Positions 8,828-17,662 of a DNA stretch of 64,000 bases are shown here, one piece after another (position 1 is the stretch's first letter; each line of letters opens with the position of its first letter). A program made the translations under genes and the position numbers. Source of the DNA: Chitinophagaceae bacterium UBA4411 (lineage in GTDB: Bacteria > Bacteroidota > Bacteroidia > Chitinophagales > Chitinophagaceae); NCBI GenBank assembly GCA_002400415.1, contig DGQP01000005.1:530266-594265 (forward strand). The letters are read 5' to 3'. Under the pieces are notes generated by a model. That model was not told the origin of the DNA. It was given only the letters and a program-made list of their open reading frames with translations, and did no database searches.

Positions 8828-11151
8828 AGATTTACATATTTCACCGTAATCTTTATATCCCTGTTTCTTCCTTTATCATCCGTACAGGAAATTTTTACCG
8901 GCCCTTCTTCGGGGATAAAGAATTGTTTTTCGCCGGAATTGCAACTCTTGTAAAATCTGTTATTGATATACCAGTAAACTTTGCTGACGTCATTGGCCGT
9001 TTTGCAAACCAATTGCAACGGCTCTTTATTTTTTTTACTGACCAGGTATTCGGTTCCGTTCACCGGCGAGTTGATAACAGGTGCATTGCCTTTAAAGATC
9101 AGTTCACAGTCGGGGTTATGGGGCGGTATCTTTTCAAAGACGATCCGGTTCTCTTCCATCCAGGCCTGCATATCGGGTTCAATCACTTTAAACCATTTCT
9201 TTTTATACCCGGTTTCAGGTGCACAGCTTTTGCAATATGATATCTTCTCATCCGGGCTGATCATGATCTCCTGCCGGTTGTCGCAGGTTTTGGTGGAAGA
9301 GATCAACGGGATAAAGTTATCGGTTACGAGATTTGTGCAATGAGGGGCAGGCAGCAACCCGGTTTCACTGCAAACCTGCCGTATATCAGCATCTTTGGGT
9401 TGGGCGAACCATTCTTCATCGCTGTCATAGTCTATCGTATTAAAGATTTTAAATAATAAAGGTGTTGCAATATTGGCACCGCTCAGGTCGGCCACACCCA
9501 CACCCGAAAAATTCCCCACCCAAACCCCCACGGTATAATTTTTATTATAACCAATACTCCAGGCGTCTCTTCTGCCATAGCTCGTTCCTGTTTTCCAGGC
9601 AATCTTGGGCATTCTTTCCGTTGCTGCCCAGTTCAGCGGAAAATCCGGGCGGTTCACTTTTGATAATATCTCGTTGACCATATAATTCGCTGCCGGGCTG
9701 ATGACAGTGGTTTTCCTGAGGATAGTATCACTTTGTACAATAGAAGGGGAAATATAAATGCCATTATTGGCAAAGGAGGAAAACAGGCCGGTTAATTCTT
9801 CCAGCGAAGTTCCGCAGCCACCCAATATCATGGATAAGCCCAGCTTTCGCTGGTCTTTCTGTATTTGTTTGAAATTGCAACTGGTTAATTTGCGGATCAG
9901 CTTTTCCTGGCCCAGTAGTTTCAGCGATTTGACTGCGGGTATATTTAATGAATGTTCAAGAGCATATTCTACGGTGACATAGCCATTGAATTTTTCATCA
10001 TAATTCTCCGGTGCATAGCCTTCATAATTCACTGCCACATCCGTGAGTACAGATTTGGGTGTCAGCAAACCTTCATCAAAGCACAGGGCATAGAGTAAGG
10101 GTTTCAGCGTACTGCCCGGTTGCCTTACGGCTGCTGCGCCATTCACCTGGCCACCATCCACAGTGTCATTGAAATTGGAAGAACCCAAATAGCTGATGAT
10201 CTTATGCGTTTTATTATCAATAATGATAACCGCAGCATTTTTGATGTTCTTTAACCGCTGGCTGCGGACATAATCTTCCACTATCTTTTCTGTTTTCAGT
10301 TGAGTATTTAACTGGATATTCGTTTTAACGACCGGGCCACTTTGGCTTTTTAGTTTGTAAGCAAGATGTGGTATATAATGGGGCACAGTTCCTCGAGTCG
10401 CTGTTAAAGGTTCAGCCAGTGCATCTTCAATTTCTTTGGCTGTAAAAACATTATCGTCAGCAAATTTTTGCAACCACCGGTTTCTTTCCTCCACGATCTT
10501 GTTATTGCTTCTCCCGATCACCAGCGAGGAGGGCCGGTTAGGGATAATACTCAGTGCCGTTATTTCTGCCAGCGATAAATGATCCGGGTTCTTTTTAAAG
10601 TAGAGAATAGAAGCTGATTTTACTCCTTCAATATTACCTCCATAGGGCACAAGGTTCAGGTATAGCTGCAGGATCTCATTTTTATCATATTTCCATTCTA
10701 ACTGGAAGGCCCGGAACGTTTCGATAAGCTTGCTTAGAAGATTACGTGGCCGGTGTTCAAGTGCCCTTGCCACCTGCATGGTAATAGTGCTGGCACCCGA
10801 AGTGGTCTTCATCCTGAAAATATTCTTGAATAAAGCCCTGCCCACGGCAATGGGATTAACACCGGGGTGGGAATAGAAATACCTGTCTTCTTTGGCAATA
10901 ATCGTCTTTCGTAATAGGGGAGATATCTCTTCCAGTTCTGTTTTCATCCTCCATTTCTGGTCGCTGGTGAGGTAGGCGTTCACCACTTCACCTTTACTAT
11001 CGGTAATAATGGTCGAATATTCGATCTTGTCGGGTAATGGGAATACCCAATTGAGTAAAAAGAATAGCAGGAAAAGTCCGGAGATGAAAATCCCCAGGCG
11101 TTTAATAAACTTCACTATTCCCTTTTTGGTTATGTGCAGTCTTAGCTTCAC
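8824..11151 (-). CDS. pbpC: Penicillin-binding protein 1C (bifunctional glycosyltransferase/transpeptidase)
   Basis: The 775-residue class A PBP polymerises glycan and cross-links peptidoglycan. It has an N-terminal membrane anchor at residues 20-38; a glycosyltransferase domain with catalytic Glu88 in KEDRYFYSHPGVNP and the TSGASTITMQ motif; a transpeptidase domain with Ser347 and Lys350 in GSTLKP and the KTGT motif at Lys520; and a C-terminal beta domain (about 690-775) of the type specific to PBP1C. The start is GTG at 11151; I see no better ATG. It is divergent from the alpha-2-macroglobulin gene. Family knowledge: pbpC and bacterial alpha-2-macroglobulin are recurrently neighbours and are thought to work together in envelope repair after attack by foreign proteases. 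Confidence 0.95.
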   Translation of the reverse strand: MKLRLHITKKGIVKFIKRLGIFISGLFLLFFLLNWVFPLPDKIEYSTIITDSKGEVVNAYLTSDQKWRMKTELEEISPLLRKTIIAKEDRYFYSHPGVNPIAVGRALFKNIFRMKTTSGASTITMQVARALEHRPRNLLSKLIETFRAFQLEWKYDKNEILQLYLNLVPYGGNIEGVKSASILYFKKNPDHLSLAEITALSIIPNRPSSLVIGRSNNKIVEERNRWLQKFADDNVFTAKEIEDALAEPLTATRGTVPHYIPHLAYKLKSQSGPVVKTNIQLNTQLKTEKIVEDYVRSQRLKNIKNAAVIIIDNKTHKIISYLGSSNFNDTVDGGQVNGAAAVRQPGSTLKPLLYALCFDEGLLTPKSVLTDVAVNYEGYAPENYDEKFNGYVTVEYALEHSLNIPAVKSLKLLGQEKLIRKLTSCNFKQIQKDQRKLGLSMILGGCGTSLEELTGLFSSFANNGIYISPSIVQSDTILRKTTVISPAANYMVNEILSKVNRPDFPLNWAATERMPKIAWKTGTSYGRRDAWSIGYNKNYTVGVWVGNFSGVGVADLSGANIATPLLFKIFNTIDYDSDEEWFAQPKDADIRQVCSETGLLPAPHCTNLVTDNFIPLISSTKTCDNRQEIMISPDEKISYCKSCAPETGYKKKWFKVIEPDMQAWMEENRIVFEKIPPHNPDCELIFKGNAPVINSPVNGTEYLVSKKNKEPLQLVCKTANDVSKVYWYINNRFYKSCNSGEKQFFIPEEGPVKISCTDDKGRNRDIKITVKYVNL

Positions 11152-11351
11152 TTATTAATTTGGTATGGGGTACCGGGGTAAAAGCACCAGCACCAATTGT
11201 ACTTAACAAACATTTATCTTCTTTTATTTGCAAAACAACTTTGCTGCTCACTATCTTTCGGTTCAAATTCTCATCAGCCTTTATGGATATCTCAGACCTG
11301 TCACGCCCTGTGAAAGATATTCCTCCTTAGTTGTATTACTGACACTAAATT

Positions 11352-11381
11352 CAGTTTTCTTTTTGTGTAAAAAGAAAACTG
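11352..11381. repeat. Perfect 13-bp inverted repeat in the alpha-2-macroglobulin leader
   Basis: CAGTTTTCTTTTT (11352-11364) and AAAAAGAAAACTG (11369-11381) are exact reverse complements separated by 4 nt (GTGT). It lies 71 bp before the alpha-2-macroglobulin start, inside the 301-bp divergent pbpC/alpha-2-macroglobulin gap. It would form a hairpin in the leader RNA and is followed at 11387-11395 by a run of A and T. No Bacteroidota promoter consensus is clear in the rest of the gap. Confidence 0.7.
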
Positions 11382-11452
11382 GGCCAAATTTTTTGGTTCA
11401 TCAAATTTCTTTAACTTCTCGTTTCATAATCAGACCATTTAACCAAACCTGT

Positions 11453-14400
11453 ATGCGCATTAAACTCATCCTTGCAACTGCGTTTGTGGTTGCTGTTTTT
11501 TTATCTGCCTGTAATAAAAACACTGTCAGCCTTTCTTATACGAATGCAAAAGGCGAAGTACCCCAGCTTGGCAATCTTACCTTTCGTTTCAGCCAATCAC
11601 TGGTAAAAGATTCCCTGCTTAATGCATGGGATTCCACTGACTATATTTCGTTTGAGCCAGCTATACCCGGTAAATTTCGCTGGGAAAGCCCTGATCAGCT
11701 GGTGTTTTCTCCTTCACAGCCGTTGAACCCGGCCACAACCTATAAAGCGTCAGTGGGTAAATCGGTATTAAAATTTAGTAAATACAACACCGTCTCAGGT
11801 GGGGATGATATCAGTTTTCATACGCCTGATCTTACCCTGGATAATTCGCAGATCACCTGGATAGGAGAGACCAGCACTTCAGCCGTGCCGCAGGTTGACC
11901 TTTTCTTTAATTACCGCATCAATCCCGATGACCTGAAAGGTAAATTGACCATTGAAGTGGAAGGAAAAAAAGTTGACTTTACAGCGATAACGCAGTCGCC
12001 GGATAATAAAATATCGCTTCGTGTCAGCGGCCTGAAACAGGAAGACAAAGACATGGATGCGAAGATCAGTATTGATAAAGGACTGAAACCTGAATCAGGC
12101 AGGAATGCCACGCCGGAAACGATCAATGCTTCATTATCTATTCCTTCCCCGTATATACTCGTCATTCAGAATGTGGAAGCAGAACATGACGGTACTGAAG
12201 GAGTAGTACGGGTGTCTACCAGCCAGCAATTGAGCAGCGAAAGCCTGAAGCCGTTTGTGAAATTTGACCCGGAACTGGCGTATACGGCTGAATTGACAGA
12301 GACCGGTTTCATTTTGCGCAGTGATAAATTTGATGTGGAGAAAAGTTATACATTGAATATTGCCAAAAATCTCCGGGGCAAAATTGGCGGTGTTCTAAAA
12401 GAAGATTACACAGGCAGTGTTGCTTTCGGGCAACTGGAAGCGAATATCAATTTCACCAATAGTAAGGCCGTATACCTGTCCAAAAAGGGGAGTAAAAATA
12501 TTGAAGTAAAGCTGACTAATGTATCAAAGGTAAAACTGATTATCTCGAAAATTTATGAGAATAACCTGCTGATGGCGCAACGTTATGGCTATTACCCGCA
12601 GGAATCAAGATCAGCCGGCTATGCCAGTTATGACGGAGAATATGAGGGCGATTACTATGATGATTACGGCGGGAATGCTATGCTGGGAGATGTGATCTAC
12701 GAAAAAGAAATCGATACCAGGTCGTTGCCCAAAAGCGGAGCAGGCCGTTTACTGAATTTCTCACAGTTTGAGGACCGCCTGCCTGATTTTAAAGGTGTTT
12801 ATCATATTGTTATCCGCTCCACGGAAGATTACTGGGTAAAAGACAGCCGTTATATTTCTTTATCAGACCTGGGCCTGATCGCCAAGGAAGGCCAGGATAA
12901 AATTTATGTATTCACCAATTCCTTAAAAACAGCGGACCCGGTAAACGGGGTAAACGTATCTGTTTATTCCAATAATAACCAGCTGATCGGTACCGGTGCC
13001 ACGAATGGAGACGGAGTGGCGGAGATCACCTATAGTAAAAAAGACTTCAGCGGGTTTAAGCCGGCTATGATCATTGCAAAAACAGCTGATGATTTTAACT
13101 ACCTGCCTTTTAGTAATACAAGAGTGAATACCTCAAGATTTGAAGTGGGAGGTAAACGAAATAATCCGAGCGGGCTGGATGCATTTGTGTATGCAGAAAG
13201 AGATATATACCGCCCCGGTGAGAAAGTGAATTTTTCTGTTGTAATCCGTGACCGTGACTGGAAAACTCCGGGAGATATCCCTTTAAAAATGAAATTCCTG
13301 ATGCCTAACGGTAAGGAACTGAAATCATTCCGGAAAAGCCTGAATGAAGAAGGTTCGGTGGAGGGCAGTATTGATATTGCTGCCTCAGCGATAACCGGCA
13401 GCTATACACTGGAGGTCTATACTTCCAACGATGTATTGCTGGCAGCTAAGAATTTTTCTATCGAGGAATTTGTACCCGACCGCATCCGGGTCAGCACAAA
13501 ACTGGATAAAGCCTTTCTTCGTCCAGGTGAATCAGCGAATCTCTCTGTCAATGCTGTCAATTTCTTTGGCCCGCCTGCTGCCAACCGGAATTATGAAACA
13601 GAGATACAGGTGAAACAAAAATATTTTTCACCTGAAAAATTTGCTGACTATGATTTCAGCCTGGCCAACCAGAATAGTTTTTTTGATAAAGTGGTGAAAG
13701 AGGGAAAAACAGATGAACAGGGTAGCGCTACAGAAGTATACGAAGTGCCTGCCACTTATGCGAATACCGGTGTGCTGCAAACAAATTTTTACACTACCGT
13801 ATTTGATGAAACCGGGAGACCTGTTAGCCGTGCCGCTTCTGTTGACGTATTCACGCAGGAAGTTTTGTTCGGGGTCAAACGGGATTGGTTTTATTATTAC
13901 CCGCTGAACCAGGCGGTGAAATTTCAACTCGCGGCTGTTAATAAAGATGGGAATGCCGCCAGCGGAACAGCACGGATCGAAGTAATCAAACATGAATACA
14001 GGACAGTGCTAACCAAAAGCGGTAGTTATTTCCGCTACGAATCACAGAAAGAGGATAAACTGATGATAGAAAGCCAGCAGGCAATTGGAGCTAATACTGT
14101 CTATTCTTATGTGCCCAGATCACCCGGTGATTATGAGATCAGGATCTATCGTCCCGGTGCCAACAGTTATGTCAGTAAAAGTTTTTACAGCTATGGCAGC
14201 TGGGGAGGAGATAATAGCTCTTTTGAAGTGAACAATGAAGGCAATATTGAAATTGAGCTGGATAAGAAGTCCTATTTCACCGGTGAGAATGTAAAAGCAC
14301 TGTTCAAAACACCTTTCAGTGGAAAGATGCTGGTGACGGTGGAAACGGATCATATTGTATCCTACCAGTATGTGGAGGTGAGCAACAGGACAGCCAGTCT

Positions 14401-16861
14401 TGATCTGAAATTGACAGGTGATCATGTTCCGAATGCCTATATCACGGCCACCCTGATCAAGCCGCATGAAGTTTCGGATATTCCATTAACAGTGGCCCAT
14501 GGTTTTCAGAGTGTGAAAGTGGAAGAGAAGAGCAGAAAGATTCCCGTTGAAATTGTGTCTTCAAAATCGGTTCGTTCCCGCACCCACCAAAAAGTAAAAG
14601 TGAAAGCTGCACCGGGCAGTTATGTTACTTTGGCCGCGGTTGATAATGGTGTGCTGCAGGTGAGTGATTTCAAAACACCCGATCCGTATAATTATTTCTA
14701 TCAGAAAAAAGCACTGCAGGTAATGGCCTATGACCTGTATCCATTATTGTTTGCAGAAGTGAGGGCTAAGCTGAGCAGTACCGGAGGTGATGGTGAATTG
14801 AATATGGATAAAAGGGTAAACCCGATGCCGGCGAAAAGGGTGAAAGTAGTTAGTTACTGGAGTGGTATCAAGAAAGCCAATGGAAGCGGGGAAGCAGAAT
14901 TTGAATTTGACATTCCCCAGTTCAGTGGCGAATTGCGGTTAATGGCAGTTTCTTATAAAGGACAGAGTTTTGGTGGCGGGGAAAATACTATGACTGTTGC
15001 CGATCCGATTGTGATCAGTACTGCTCTGCCAAGATTTTTGAGCCCGGGTGATACAGTTAATGTTCCTGTTACGTTAAGTAATACAACCGGTAAATCCACC
15101 AGTGTTACGGCAACGATCAATACAGACGGCGCTGTAAAAGTGGTGGGAGTGAGCAGTCAAACTGTTGCACTGAATGCAAAGAGTGAAGGCAGGGCTGTAT
15201 TTAGTGTGGTGGCGAACCCGTCCATTGGTGTGGCGAAAGTGAATGTTACTGTAAATGGATTAGGTGAGAAATTTACGGATGCTACAGAAATCTCGGTCCG
15301 TCCTCCGTCTACCTTGCAGAAAGTAACCGGCAGCGGTTCAATAGCAGGAGGCAGTTCGCAAAAAATAAATATCGGGTTAAGTGATTTTATGCCGGGAAGC
15401 AGCGACTACAGTTTGGTGGTAAGCCGTTCCCCGGCACTGGAACTGGGTGACCATTTGCGTTATCTTGTTCAATACCCGTATGGATGCACCGAGCAAACCG
15501 TTTCCGCAGCATTCCCGCAATTGTATTATGGGGATATGGCCGATCTGATGCAATTGAACAAACAAAACAAGTTCAACGCCAATACAAATATTATAGAAGC
15601 GATCCGCAAAATCAAAATGCGGCAGTTATACAATGGAGCTGTTACCTTATGGGACGGAGAAGGCCGGGAAGACTGGTGGGCTACCATCTATGCAGCTCAT
15701 TTCTTACTGGAAGCAAGAAAAGCAGGGTTTGATGTGGACAATAGTTTGATAGAAACCATGCTGACCTATATTAACAACCGGTTGAAGAATAAGGAAACAA
15801 TCACTTACTACTATAACAGGAACCAGAATAAAAAAATAGCGCCGAAAGAAGTAGCCTACGGGTTGTATGTTCTGGCCTTGGCAAACCGGAGTAATGTGCC
15901 TTCTATGAACTATTACAAAGCCAACCCTGCATTACTGGCCTTGGATAGCCGTTATCTTTTATCAGCAGCGTATGCGACGGCTGGTGATAAAAAATCATTT
16001 ACAACAATGTTGCCGTCCTCTTTTGCCGGCGAAGAATCAGTACCGCAGACAGGTGGCAGTTATTACTCTGATGTAAGGGATGAATCCATTGCATTGAATG
16101 CACTGATTGATGCTGATCCGGGGAATAAACAAATACCTGTGATGGCACAGCATGTCAGCAACAAACTGAAGACAAGACAGTGGCTGAGTACGCAGGAAAG
16201 AGCTTTTGCATTCCTGGCCCTGGGTAAATTAGCGAGAAGCGCTAACAATTCAAATGCCACAGCTGAGATCAAAGTGAATGGAAAAACCATCGCTAAAGTG
16301 GATGGCGGTCAGTGGAGAGGTGATATGAAAGCACTGGGTGGGACAAACGTGGAGATCAGTACAAAAGGCACAGGCCGTTTGTATTTCTTCTGGCAGGCAG
16401 AAGGTATCAGCGCCAGCGGTGCTTATAAAGAAGAGGACAGTTACCTGAAAGTAAGAAAACGTTTCTATGACAGGTTTGGCAACCCCATTGCAGGAAATAC
16501 ATTCAAACAAAATGAATTGATCATTATTGGCATCACACTCGAAAGATCTTTTTCAACGGCTATTGAGAACGTGGTGATCACCGACTTGTTGCCTGCCGGT
16601 TTTGAAATTGAGAACCCAAGAACGAAAGAAATACCAGGCATGGACTGGATCAAAGACGCTGCCGCACCCACAGCGCTGGATGTGCGGGACGACCGTATCC
16701 ATTTCTTCGTGGATGCATATAATAATAAACAAACCTATTATTATGCGGTTCGTGCTGTATCGCCGGGTCAGTATAAAATGGGGCCGGTAAGTGCAGACGC
16801 GATGTACAACGGCGAGTATCATTCATACAATGGCGCCGGGTTAATAAGAGTGACTCAATAA
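11453..16861 (+). CDS. Bacterial alpha-2-macroglobulin lipoprotein (thioester type)
   Basis: The ATG at 11453 gives 1802 residues starting with a lipoprotein signal peptide (lipobox LSAC, Cys20); an in-frame extension to 11228 adds 75 non-signal-like residues and runs through the inverted repeat, so I reject it. The protein has successive macroglobulin beta-domains (including AERDIYRPGEKVNFSVVIRD), the alpha-2-macroglobulin core, and the thioester motif GCTEQ with Cys1345 and Gln1348, followed by the alpha/alpha-barrel thioester domain and a C-terminal domain. Family knowledge: it traps foreign proteases covalently in the periplasm, protecting the envelope. The intact thioester separates it from thioester-less homologues. 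It is divergent from pbpC and ends in a strong terminator. The family identity is very secure. Confidence 0.93.
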   Translation: MRIKLILATAFVVAVFLSACNKNTVSLSYTNAKGEVPQLGNLTFRFSQSLVKDSLLNAWDSTDYISFEPAIPGKFRWESPDQLVFSPSQPLNPATTYKASVGKSVLKFSKYNTVSGGDDISFHTPDLTLDNSQITWIGETSTSAVPQVDLFFNYRINPDDLKGKLTIEVEGKKVDFTAITQSPDNKISLRVSGLKQEDKDMDAKISIDKGLKPESGRNATPETINASLSIPSPYILVIQNVEAEHDGTEGVVRVSTSQQLSSESLKPFVKFDPELAYTAELTETGFILRSDKFDVEKSYTLNIAKNLRGKIGGVLKEDYTGSVAFGQLEANINFTNSKAVYLSKKGSKNIEVKLTNVSKVKLIISKIYENNLLMAQRYGYYPQESRSAGYASYDGEYEGDYYDDYGGNAMLGDVIYEKEIDTRSLPKSGAGRLLNFSQFEDRLPDFKGVYHIVIRSTEDYWVKDSRYISLSDLGLIAKEGQDKIYVFTNSLKTADPVNGVNVSVYSNNNQLIGTGATNGDGVAEITYSKKDFSGFKPAMIIAKTADDFNYLPFSNTRVNTSRFEVGGKRNNPSGLDAFVYAERDIYRPGEKVNFSVVIRDRDWKTPGDIPLKMKFLMPNGKELKSFRKSLNEEGSVEGSIDIAASAITGSYTLEVYTSNDVLLAAKNFSIEEFVPDRIRVSTKLDKAFLRPGESANLSVNAVNFFGPPAANRNYETEIQVKQKYFSPEKFADYDFSLANQNSFFDKVVKEGKTDEQGSATEVYEVPATYANTGVLQTNFYTTVFDETGRPVSRAASVDVFTQEVLFGVKRDWFYYYPLNQAVKFQLAAVNKDGNAASGTARIEVIKHEYRTVLTKSGSYFRYESQKEDKLMIESQQAIGANTVYSYVPRSPGDYEIRIYRPGANSYVSKSFYSYGSWGGDNSSFEVNNEGNIEIELDKKSYFTGENVKALFKTPFSGKMLVTVETDHIVSYQYVEVSNRTASLDLKLTGDHVPNAYITATLIKPHEVSDIPLTVAHGFQSVKVEEKSRKIPVEIVSSKSVRSRTHQKVKVKAAPGSYVTLAAVDNGVLQVSDFKTPDPYNYFYQKKALQVMAYDLYPLLFAEVRAKLSSTGGDGELNMDKRVNPMPAKRVKVVSYWSGIKKANGSGEAEFEFDIPQFSGELRLMAVSYKGQSFGGGENTMTVADPIVISTALPRFLSPGDTVNVPVTLSNTTGKSTSVTATINTDGAVKVVGVSSQTVALNAKSEGRAVFSVVANPSIGVAKVNVTVNGLGEKFTDATEISVRPPSTLQKVTGSGSIAGGSSQKINIGLSDFMPGSSDYSLVVSRSPALELGDHLRYLVQYPYGCTEQTVSAAFPQLYYGDMADLMQLNKQNKFNANTNIIEAIRKIKMRQLYNGAVTLWDGEGREDWWATIYAAHFLLEARKAGFDVDNSLIETMLTYINNRLKNKETITYYYNRNQNKKIAPKEVAYGLYVLALANRSNVPSMNYYKANPALLALDSRYLLSAAYATAGDKKSFTTMLPSSFAGEESVPQTGGSYYSDVRDESIALNALIDADPGNKQIPVMAQHVSNKLKTRQWLSTQERAFAFLALGKLARSANNSNATAEIKVNGKTIAKVDGGQWRGDMKALGGTNVEISTKGTGRLYFFWQAEGISASGAYKEEDSYLKVRKRFYDRFGNPIAGNTFKQNELIIIGITLERSFSTAIENVVITDLLPAGFEIENPRTKEIPGMDWIKDAAAPTALDVRDDRIHFFVDAYNNKQTYYYAVRAVSPGQYKMGPVSADAMYNGEYHSYNGAGLIRVTQ

Positions 16862-16874
16862 GATTCTTTTCCGG

Positions 16875-16918
16875 TACAGTCATGCGCTTCCTGAAAGCGT
16901 ATGACTGTATTAATAATT
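16875..16918 (+). terminator. Terminator after the alpha-2-macroglobulin gene
   Basis: A 15-bp stem (16875-16889 pairing with 16895-16909, one G-T wobble) has a 5-nt loop, followed by TTAATAATTTT. It separates the large gene from the next lipoprotein gene. Confidence 0.75.
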
Positions 16919-16928
16919 TTAATAGCTG

Positions 16929-17654
16929 ATGAGATTACTGCTTATGATCTTTTGTTGTGAGTTGTTAGCCTGCGGACAGCCGGAAAATAAACAACAGGCC
17001 GGGACAGCCGGAACTGATTCTGCAATCGCAGCAGCCGGCCCGCGGGACCGGCTCAACCTGCAGATCAGTAAGTTTGAAGAAATTGATTCTTCCGGTGTGC
17101 TGATGTTTCCCCTTGCTATGGGAGAGACAGCAAAAAGAGGAAAGTCAGATTATTACAAAGAAGTTCCCTACAATATGTACTGGAATATTATTTTTTATAA
17201 CAGCACAAACGGGGAATCTCATTTATTAAGTGACACCCTGAAGTTACTGGTCAATGATTTTGGGTATAATAACCCGGAGCAAAGGGATAAACTAAAATCA
17301 AAGAATAAGTTGTTTTTCAACCTGACGGTTGCCGATAATAATCAGGATGGCCGGCTGGATGGGGATGATCCTAACTATTTGTTTGTAACAGACAAGCAGG
17401 GTAAAAACCTGCAACAGGTGTCACCGCCGGGCTGTGATTTTTTTGACTGGTATGTAGTAGAGAATTCGGATCTTATCATTATGCTGGTGCGGGTGGACAG
17501 CAACAAGGATAATAAATTTGATGAGGAAGATGAAAAAGCGGCATACCGGTTTGATCTGTCTTCCGATTCCATACCGATGGAAATAGTGGATACTGTATTC
17601 AGGGATAAATTGCGCAAACTGTACCACCGTAACTGGCAACGGGAGAAAAACTGA
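16929..17654 (+). CDS. Lipoprotein of unknown function with two EF-hand-like loops
   Basis: The 241-residue protein has a short lipoprotein signal (lipobox LLAC, Cys15) and then a low-complexity linker. No family is recognised. Two acidic loops resemble calcium-binding EF-hand or dockerin loops: DNNQDGRLDGDD (136-147) and DSNKDNKFDEED (190-201). Both show the alternating D-x-N/D-x-D pattern with a later acidic residue. The fold around them looks beta-rich, so they may be stand-alone calcium loops. It starts only a few bases after the alpha-2-macroglobulin terminator and converges with the L,D-transpeptidase gene. An envelope role is inferred from location only. Confidence 0.6.
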   Translation: MRLLLMIFCCELLACGQPENKQQAGTAGTDSAIAAAGPRDRLNLQISKFEEIDSSGVLMFPLAMGETAKRGKSDYYKEVPYNMYWNIIFYNSTNGESHLLSDTLKLLVNDFGYNNPEQRDKLKSKNKLFFNLTVADNNQDGRLDGDDPNYLFVTDKQGKNLQQVSPPGCDFFDWYVVENSDLIIMLVRVDSNKDNKFDEEDEKAAYRFDLSSDSIPMEIVDTVFRDKLRKLYHRNWQREKN

Positions 17655-17662
17655 ATTGATGG

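Noticed and set aside
11228..11452. N-terminal 75-codon extension of the alpha-2-macroglobulin frame
   Set aside because: It contains the inverted repeat and no signal peptide, while ATG 11453 gives a textbook lipoprotein signal.
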